Notes under the pieces: generated by a model
Told to the model about the DNA's origin: nothing
The model's input: the letters and a program-made list of their open reading frames with translations, nothing else
Database searches by the model: none
NCBI RefSeq assembly: GCF_030867095.1
Contig: NC_081826.1
Coordinates: forward strand, 59,426,001 to 59,490,000
Origin: Alligator mississippiensis
Lineage: Eukaryota; Chordata; Crocodylia; Alligatoridae
Direction: 5' to 3'
DNA length: 64,000 bases
In this document: piece by piece, positions 57,919 through 64,000 of the stretch
Position numbering within the stretch: the first letter of the stretch is position 1
Layout: every line of letters starts with the position of its first letter
Position numbers and translations under genes: made by a program

Positions 57919-58651
57919 GCCCTGCAGGCTCGATAGTCCGTTCTTGGCACGCTTCGTTCGTCATCGCTTGATATCGTAACCCGACCTTGTTCGCTCAACT
58001 GTAACCAAAGCAACTGTAACAGGAACAAAGGCTCAGCCTGCGTCGCACGTCACTATCTGGGCGACGTAAGTAAACAATCTCCCGTAACCAACACGCGTCT
58101 GTGCCTGGTTAATTCCACTCCATCCATTAATTACCCGCCTGTCAATGTGAAAGTTTTACTGCTCTGGTGGGGGGGGGGGGGTCAGAAAGCAGCTGCCGGC
58201 GCTGCTCTGATCTCCGACAGAAAGCTGGTAGGCTTTGTGGCCTCAGAGGGGGCTAGCACATCTGCAGTTTTGATCCCTCTGTGGCTTAACACATACATGT
58301 GACATGAGTTTTTTGCTTTCAAGAATTTGGGGGTGCAGTTGTCTTGAAACCCCTGCACCTATCTCCTTGAAACTTGGTAGGCTTCATGCCCTCAGAAGGG
58401 GCTACCAGTCCTGCAAGTTTCATCCAAATCAGAACAGAAATGACAAAGTTATAGGCTGTTTTGAGCTTCCCCAGTATAGCCTACGGGCAAAATGTTGAAA
58501 CAGCATTGGAACAGCAAAACTGTTTCAGTGAAACGAAATGGAACAGCAGTTTCGAGTTGAAAAGAAATTTGAAACGAAACACTGTTCCATTGAAACATCA
58601 AAATGCAAGTCGAAACAGAACAGTGCTGTTTCGCACAGTCCTGGTAGTCAT

Positions 58652-58972
58652 GTTCTACCTGTTCTTTTCTTCACCCTGGCTGTTTTCTCCTATTAACTCA
58701 GACTTCAACTTAATGCAGACACTTTCATGAATATGGATGGAACTTCCAATTTTAATAAGCAACGTCATTTAAGTAACATTGGTTTGTTGTTAAAAAGCAG
58801 CGTTATTTCAGAATACACACATACTCATATACATATATTGGTGTGTTTAGGTCATAGGCATGAGCCCCCCCTGAAACTGGCCACTGCCAAAGCCACCACT
58901 AGTTTCTCTGGGTGGTCACCACCCCCCACAGGTTGTCTGCCCTTGAAAGGCATAGATCAGCCCAATGGTTCT
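58652..58972. other. Unassigned DNA
   Basis: Between the right target duplication of the split hAT and the next repeat; nothing recognised. Confidence 0.4.
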
Positions 58973-59070
58973 CAACCTTTTATACTCAAGGCACCCCCTG
59001 ATAAATTTGAGGCATCCCCCGATAAACTTGTGGCACCCCCTCAGTAGATGTGAGGCAACCCTCAGAAAAT
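58973..59070 (+). mobile_element. hAT-like MITE left end, truncated
   Basis: CAATGGTTCTCAACCTTTTA with following GGCACCCCCTGATAAA repeats resembles the CAGTGGTTCTCAACC family (compare 23933-24207). No matching right end or duplication was found. Confidence 0.45.
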
Positions 59071-59269
59071 ACCAGCTCTTAGCTTTCATTCATTTGTGAT
59101 GACAGAAAAATAATAGAGAAATTATTATATTTTAAAGAGCTGGAAAAGACCACAATGGAACAGAATGTTTTAATATGTGTTTCCATTTGAAATCTCTGGG
59201 TTTATCATGTGCATCATGTTTGCATCCCTAATGGTGTTAAGATTGTGTTGCACCTTGTGACACTCTTGA

Positions 59270-59600
59270 AAGAATCGTAAGGTAATAAATCTAAAACTAG
59301 CACAAGGAATTTCTTTTTCACAGTGAATAATTGAGGTGTGGAACTTGTTGCTACCATATGTGGGGGAGGCTGACAGTTTAGTTTGATTCAACAAGGGACT
59401 GGACAAATTCTTAGAGAAAAGGGACATCAGTAACTATTGAGTATGGGAGTTAGGGGTACAGCCTCTGAATCAGAACTTCCTAGACCTTAAATTCTGGAGG
59501 CTGCAGGTGAGAGAGGAGCAGTGGACAAAACCCTGGTCATCATTACCCAGTTCTCTCTCCCTTTTAGCATCACTGCCACTGTGGGACAGGGCTATTTGAC
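59270..59600 (+). mobile_element. Old CR1/L3-like 3' UTR
   Basis: Sense-strand order of the family: GGTAATAAATCTAAAACTAG, CACAAGGAATTTCTTTTTCAC, GGAGGCTGACAGTTTAG, AAGGGACTGGACAAATTC, then CCTAGACCTT and GTGGACAAAACCCTGGTCA. Ends near 59600. A further tail-like string (GACAGGGCACTGGGC..GGACCTATAGTCTGGCCC) is at about 60208-60250. Confidence 0.6.
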
Positions 59601-59610
59601 ACATACTGGA

Positions 59611-60140
59611 GGTGTCTACACATGCAATGGATGCACCTGAATTTTCTGTGCAGAAAATTAAGGTGCATTAGGGCATGTGTCTGCATGTGTGCCCCCATCA
59701 GGAGCAAACGGCCTGATGGGAACAGCTTAGGCCAGGGCTGCTCCTGCCCTGCTCTGCCCGCCTGCAGCAGCCAGGGAGATCTCCCAGCTCCCCCTGGTGC
59801 CAGCCCCAGGCTGGCAGGGGTGTGGGGGTCAGGCCTGAGCCACAGGGGGCAAGGGGAGCTCTCTCACAGTCTCCGAGAGATCAGGGCTGGTCCTGAGCCC
59901 CAGGGGGAGGTGTCCCAGCTCCTGGGACAGCTCTCCCTATCCTGAAGAGATCAGGGCTTAGCCAGGCAGCCGTTGTGGCCCCCTCTGCCTGGGCTGACCA
60001 GGAACAAATTGTACCCGGTCAATGTGCTGTGGCACATTGGTTAATGCTGTTTTTTCTAGTACCTGTATGTATTGGTACTAACAAATGGCACATTAGCCTA
60101 ATTTAATGGGTAATAAAGTGTCTTGTGTAGATGCGGCCAT
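59611..60140. mobile_element. MITE (TGTCTACACATGC family), about 530 bp
   Basis: Ends GGTGTCTACACATGCAATG and the inverted CTTGTGTAGATGCGGCC. Interior is GC-rich with GGTGCATTAGGGCATG and AATGGCACATTAGCC blocks, as in related elements at 31858 and 40199. Confidence 0.6.
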
Positions 60141-60910
60141 TGAGGACATTGGGTCTTAAGCCCACAGAGCAACAGTTAGCCCCCCTGTTAATATAGGCTA
60201 CTACTGTGTGACAGGGCACTGGGCAAGACGGACCTATAGTCTGGCCCAGGAAGCGGTGGCAGTTTGCCGTGCAGCCCTTCATGGTTGTGACAGTCATCCT
60301 GGGATGCGAGCGAGCTTTCGTCATGTACCAGGACACTCACTGAAATGTGACCACGTCTTCGGGCTCCCCTCACCCCGCCGCCGCCACCCCCAGCACCAGA
60401 TTTCTTTTTAAAAAAAATAAACAAGTCCTCTTGAATGCGAGGAATGTGCCGCCTGCCAGGAAGGCTCCTCGGACAATAAACAACCGGCTCCTCCACCGCC
60501 AGCTCTACAAAAAAGCCAGGGGGGTCACCCACCGGGTGCAAGCTGTGCCCGGGCGACTTTTCCCCCGGGGGGCTCGTGTTCCCCCTTCCCCCGCCCCTTG
60601 GTGGCACAGCCAGGAGGGGCTGGCTGCCGCGGGGCCCCTGGGGCTGCCCTTTCACGGAGCCGCAGCGAAGTGAGTTTTGCCCGGGGGGGCTTCAGGCCCG
60701 TCCTGCCCCCACCCCTCCTCAGGCAAGGCGAAGGGCCAGCCTGGCGGGCAGCCGCGGGCTCGCAGTCGCGCCCGCTGCCAGCGTGCCCGGCGGGAGCCCC
60801 CGTGCCCAGCAGCACCTGCCGGCCGGCCCGGCTGCGCGGCGCGGGGCGGGGCTGGGCTGCGCGGCTCGGGGCGGAGGACGATGCCCGGCACGGAGCAGCG
60901 CTGGGGGGCC

Positions 60911-61145
60911 ATGCGCGGCTGCAAGGCGCTCGCCAGCCTGCTGTGGCTGGGGCTGCTGGGGCCGGGGGCGCCGTGGCGCCGCGCCGAGGCGGGCTGCGCC
61001 CAGGCGGGGAGGTGCTGCGCGGGCAGGGACCCCGCCTGCGTGGCCGCGGGCTGGCGGCTGGACGGCGCCTACGGCACCTGCTTCTGCGACGAAGCCTGCC
61101 GGCGCGCCGGGGACTGCTGCCACGACCACCCCCGGGCGTGCCCAG
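60911..61145 (+). CDS. SBSPON: SBSPON exon 1 (signal peptide and somatomedin B domain), partial gene
   Basis: First coding exon of a secreted matrix-type protein. The frame begins at ATG 60911 (MRGCKALASLLWLGLLG, a hydrophobic signal-peptide core, then RRAEAG) and runs into CAQAGRCCAGRDPACVAAGW, then YGTCFCDEACRRAGDCCHDH and PRACP. From CFC onwards the spacing C-x-C-x3-C-x5-CC-x6-C is the somatomedin B signature. Four additional cysteines (C, CC, C) lie upstream, ten in all. From memory the mammalian SBSPON N-terminus has the same order and close sequence, so the assignment is firm. The exon ends at CCCAG followed by GTAGGT (61146), a good donor, phase 1. The thrombospondin type 1 domain and C-terminal part expected in later exons are beyond the window. 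An in-frame upstream ATG at 60881 (adds 10 residues, with A at -3) is an alternative start; 60911 (G at -3) was chosen because it gives a standard signal peptide. Confidence 0.93.
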
Positions 61146-61151
61146 GTAGGT
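61146..61151 (+). other. SBSPON: Splice donor of SBSPON exon 1
   Basis: CAG at the exon end followed by GTAGGT, close to the vertebrate donor consensus, placed exactly after the somatomedin B domain as in the family's domain-exon layout. Confidence 0.8.
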
Positions 61152-62204
61152 GCCGGGCGGCCCCGCGTCTTCCCGCCGGGACCCTGGGGGCAGCGCCGCT
61201 GCCTTGCCGCCCCCCGCCGCCAGCCCCGAGCCCGGCGGCCTGCGGCACCCCGGGGTGCCCTGAGCGCCTCCGCGCGCTGCGCTGGCACGGCTGGGGCGGC
61301 GCACACGGTTCGCAGGGTGCGGCCCAGGGTTCAAGCAGGCAGCCAGAGGGTTTCAAACACTTCTGGGCTCTTGGGTCTTGCTCATGGAAACGGGGCCAGG
61401 GGGAAAAAGGAGTGCGAGCAAGGAGCTGGCATTTTCCGAGTAGGGCCTCGAGTCCGACAGAGGTTGAGGACCGCTGCTCGAAGACATCATTTCAGGGGAT
61501 TTTGTTTCCGAGAAATGACTAGCTGGCGGCAGGCTTGCTTGCCGTAGAAAGCACCCGAGTGTTCACCTTCATTTCTCTGGCAAGGATTTGTTGCACCCTA
61601 GTGGCTCCCGCAGGCTGTGTTGCACCTTTGTTTTGTTTCAGGGATTGGCAAAAGGGCTTCCTATCATGGGAAGGAAGCAGTGACTTCCCTTAGAGTGCAA
61701 TACACGGGGGGCAAATTCATCGTCGGGATCCCTCGCCTCTAGTCTGGGAAATGACCCATGCTTTGGCCTCAAGTGAACATATTAGCTAAGTGCTACATTA
61801 GGCAAAGAAGTATGAATCAGGAAACTTTAAATCGTGGTGTGCACATCATTAGAAATGTATCCAGTGCCTGGTTCAGTAGTAGTTGCTGTGTCTGGAGTTG
61901 GCCCACTTTATTTACTCCGAGACCTGGTGTCTTGTTTTTAAGTTATGGTTTAGATTCATCCTGGTGTAAAGGAATGCCGCTAGGGAAGTAGAACTAAAGA
62001 GACTGGAGAAGGACTTAGCTTGCTCTATTTGCTTGGCTGGCTGGTTATACCACCATAGTTACTTCTAGAGTCTCTGCTGCTATAGCTTCTGCTCAGTTTT
62101 TAATTGCGTGTCCTCTAAGTAGCTGCACAATCCTCACTCCACAGAGGGTAAATGGAGGCACAGGAAAGCTAAATGACTCTGAGGTCACATGGGGAAATTG
62201 GTGG
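61152..62204 (+). other. SBSPON: SBSPON intron 1, first part
   Basis: GC-rich to about 61330, then ordinary composition. No second exon with thrombospondin-repeat motifs was recognised. Confidence 0.7.
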
Positions 62205-62507
62205 CATAGGCGACGTCTAGGGGAGGCACCCCACTAGGGGTGGGGCATGTCCCCCGCCTGAGAGTGCTGGTGCCCCCCCTGAGAGTGAGCACTCCAGCTG
62301 GTAGGGGGGCACAGAGAGCGCTCATACCCCCCTTGAATTGGCTCTGCTGGCAGGACGTCGTCATCAGAAGTGCCAGCGGCGGAAGTCCTGCCGCTGCTAT
62401 GCCGCATGCAGAAGTGTAAGGACCCCTCCCCCCCGTTGCCAGCTGGCTGCTGCCCCCTTCCCCCCAAGTCGTGCCCCTCTAGACTCGGGAGGCACCAGTT
62501 GCCTATG
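62205..62507. mobile_element. Short hAT-like MITE (CATAGGCGAC family), 303 bp, intronic
   Basis: Ends CATAGGCGACGTCTAG and the inverted ACCAGTTGCCTATG. Target duplication ATTGGTGG (62197-62204) against ATTTGTAG (62508-62515), six of eight. C/G-rich body. Confidence 0.8.
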
Positions 62508-62812
62508 ATTTGTAGCAAAGTAGGGAAATGAATTAATGCGTCTCAGGACCTAGACAGGTTCCCTTATAATTGGACCATCTTTCCTCCCTGACAATTCAAG
62601 ACAGGAAACAAAAGAAGAACTAACAGAAAGTGTCTGTTTTTTAAAAGCTGGTATAATTTAATTGTACTTGCTGGGGGGGGGGGGGACGGGGACAGTAGAA
62701 GGAACATAGGCTGCTTGCAGGTATAAGCTTCCCCCCGCCCCCCAAACAGTGCTTTACTTTAAAGTCTGTGTGCCCCCATGCATGCCCAGAATAGGCATCA
62801 CATTAGTTGGAC
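62508..62812. other. SBSPON intron 1, unassigned
   Basis: Contains a poly-G tract at about 62672-62685. No gene seen. Confidence 0.4.
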
Positions 62813-62961
62813 CTGGCTTGTCCAACATCTGTATAGATTGGGTGTTTTAGTTGGACATGAGTCAGCTATTAGACTACTGAATCAGCTATTAGATGAAAGC
62901 TCCAAAAAGCCCTACTGAAGCACCCAATCTATACAGACACTGCGGAGCAAGGTCCAACTAA
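62813..62961. mobile_element. TA-flanked fold-back MITE, 149 bp
   Basis: TA-GTTGGACC at the left and GGTCCAAC-TA at the right are exact inverse; farther in, CTGTATAGATTGGGTG and CACCCAATCTATACAG form a perfect 16-bp inverse pair. The TA flank suits a Tc1/mariner-type non-autonomous element. The centre has a CAGCTATTAGA duplication. Confidence 0.75.
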
Positions 62962-64000
62962 GGCACTGCTTCTTCCAGTAAACTGCTTTTATTTATTTAT
63001 TTTTTTCATGTCTGTCAGCAGTCGTAATGACTAATGAAGTAATTTTATTTATACATTGCACTTGGTCAACAAAATTAACAGAATTGTTTCAGCACAAATT
63101 TGGCAGGAACAATGATATAGAAGTACGCAGGGCTAGCATTAAAACAGAGCTGTGTAGTATTAGATGAAAACTTCTGTGAGGCTGCAAAAGACCAATAAAA
63201 TAAGGTAATAGTTTCAAATACTTCAAAAACAGGGCAACCTTTTATTTAATAAGTTTTCTTACCATAACTGCACTTCAGCACTGTTGGACCAGGAAGGACG
63301 TGTTTCCCCCTCCTGCTACATGTGTCAGGGTTTCTGTTTTTGCCTTTGAGTATTGGCTGCAGCCAAGGCATGGGATTTTGGCTGGGGTGTGCCAGTGTTC
63401 CTGCTGGGACTTGAATGTGGACATTCCTGGCTGGAGGGTCTTGCCCCTCTGCTTGGGTTCAGACTGATCACCACAGTTGGGGTCAGGAAGGAATTTTACC
63501 CCATGGTCAGATTGGTATGGATGAGGGGGTGGGAGTGTTTGTCTTCTTCTAGCAGAGGGCATGGCCCCCTTTCTTGGACTTCTCCAGTGTATTTTAACAA
63601 TGTGCTCCAGCAGGACATTTGGCTGCTGAATACCCCCTGCTTTGCCTGTGACAGGTTAGGGCAGATCCACGGGTAGATCTCAGAGCCTCTTGGAGTTGAT
63701 TCGAGGCTGGGGTAGGGGGTTAAGTGCCTGTGTGCATACACGCGTGTGCCCCAGCCCAGCAGGTCAATTCCTGGGGAAGGGGAAGGGAGGGGCTAGATTG
63801 AGGCCCCCGCAGTGAGGGACAGTGCTGCAGAGGCAGGGGTATGTTGAGTGGGGCTCCAGGTGGGATTTACCTGCTGGGGAGGTGCCCCCAAATAATCTTT
63901 TCTCCCTTTGCCTTGATCTGCCCCCCAGACTTACCTGCTGGGAGGCAGGGGGGAGTGGCAGCAGTGCACAGTACATCTTGGGTTGCTTTTAAATGACAAA
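62962..64000 (+). other. SBSPON intron 1, end of window
   Basis: Mostly unassigned. About 63300-63620 contains GGGGTCAGGAAGGAATTTTACCCC and following sequence, which resembles a recurrent reptile repeat, family not settled. About 63755-63960 is GC-rich and shows the CAGCAGGT...GGGGAAGGGG pattern of the modules at 9117 and 22408. Confidence 0.4.

Larger units (their letters stand above)
57384..58219 (+). mobile_element. Solo endogenous-retrovirus LTR, 836 bp
   Basis: It begins TGTCACAACCC and ends CTCCGACA (TG...CA, with inverted TGTC/GACA), flanked by the 5-bp duplication GAAAG (57379-57383 and 58220-58224), a typical retroviral size. TATA box at 57776-57783 and AATAAA at 57913-57918 place U3, R and U5 in the usual order. 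No internal region is present, so it is a solo LTR left by LTR-LTR recombination. It shares leader and U5 blocks with the LTR-like sequence at 1-861. A poly-G tract (58169-58182) lies near its end. Confidence 0.88.
56885..58643. mobile_element. Non-autonomous hAT-like element with GAAAC arrays, copy 2, split by an LTR
   Basis: Ends TAGGGCTGTGTGAAATTTC and the inverted GCTGTTTCGCACAGTCCTG. The target duplication is perfect: GTAGTCAT at 56877-56884 and 58644-58651. GAAAC/GTTTC arrays lie at each end and the about 150-bp tandem units lie inside (57030-57383, 58220-58450), as in 46648-47728. Without the LTR the element is 918 bp (plus the 5-bp duplication). The LTR is therefore younger. Confidence 0.92.
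60540..61330. promoter_or_regulatory. SBSPON: CpG island at the SBSPON 5' end
   Basis: Sequence becomes CpG-dense and very GC-rich (GC-box CGGGGCGGGG at 60842-60851; no TATA box seen) around exon 1. This is the expected promoter type for a broadly expressed vertebrate gene. The TSS was not determined; the 5' UTR lies within about 60540-60910. Confidence 0.8.

Noticed and set aside
60525-61547. Long ORFs of 269 aa (-) and 323 aa (+) over the CpG island
   Set aside because: Stop-poor because of extreme GC content; the real frame is the one encoding the signal peptide and somatomedin B domain.

Overview
The window looks like a reptilian (archosaur/turtle-grade) nuclear chromosome, most likely crocodilian. 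The grounds are abundant CR1 LINEs with the 3' ends typical of crocodilians and turtles, old CR1/L3-like copies, many short non-autonomous hAT-type elements with 8-bp target duplications, Penelope-like debris with hammerhead-like motifs, and diverged endogenous-retrovirus LTRs. There is no operon structure and almost no coding sequence. One host-gene exon is firmly recognisable: exon 1 of SBSPON (somatomedin B and thrombospondin type 1 domain-containing protein) at 60911-61145 on the + strand. It lies in a CpG island and ends at a consensus splice donor. The rest is the 5' intergenic flank of SBSPON (1 to about 60.5 kb) and the start of its first intron (61146 to the end).

Layout: 1-861 LTR-like sequence; 2826-5235 5'-truncated CR1 (-); 5346-5620 Penelope-like end; 5838-6165 small MITE; 8966-10690 GC-rich fold-back element; 11230-16075 an ancient CR1 (-) split by three later insertions; 16254-16916, 18494-18679, 22222-23924 (with a nested copy) and 23933-24207 hAT-like elements; 24.2-31.3 kb mostly unassigned AT-rich DNA with one possible exon near 28.6 kb (-); 31.6-32.4 kb CR1 tail and a nested MITE pair; 33.1-33.6 kb possible tRNA-headed SINE; 33.6-38.5 kb unassigned; 38.5-39.7 kb LINE and Penelope (GIY-YIG) mosaic; 40.2-40.9 kb two MITEs; 41.8-42.6 kb old CR1 (+) with a hAT insertion; 43.24-43.43 kb second Penelope-like end; 46648-47728 hAT; 48.0-50.2 kb CR1 (+); 52427-52856 hAT carrying a (GT)n tract; 53492-54331 long-TIR element; 56885-58643 hAT split by a solo LTR (57384-58219); 59.3-60.1 kb old CR1 3' UTR and a MITE; 60.54-61.33 kb CpG island with SBSPON exon 1; then intron 1 with a hAT (62205-62507) and a TA-flanked fold-back (62813-62961).

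The most useful result is the transposon stratigraphy. Twelve elements can be bounded from their terminal inverted repeats plus 8-bp target duplications (three perfect). Several are nested, which gives a relative order of insertion. Two hAT-like subfamilies share the same outermost termini but carry different subterminal motif arrays. No CRISPR array, tRNA, rRNA or intact autonomous transposase was found. I found no wholly new coding system; the candidates worth checking are the hammerhead-like motifs, the duplicated GC-rich module, the subterminal-array swap and the unassigned ORF with an acceptor-like sequence at 28.6 kb.
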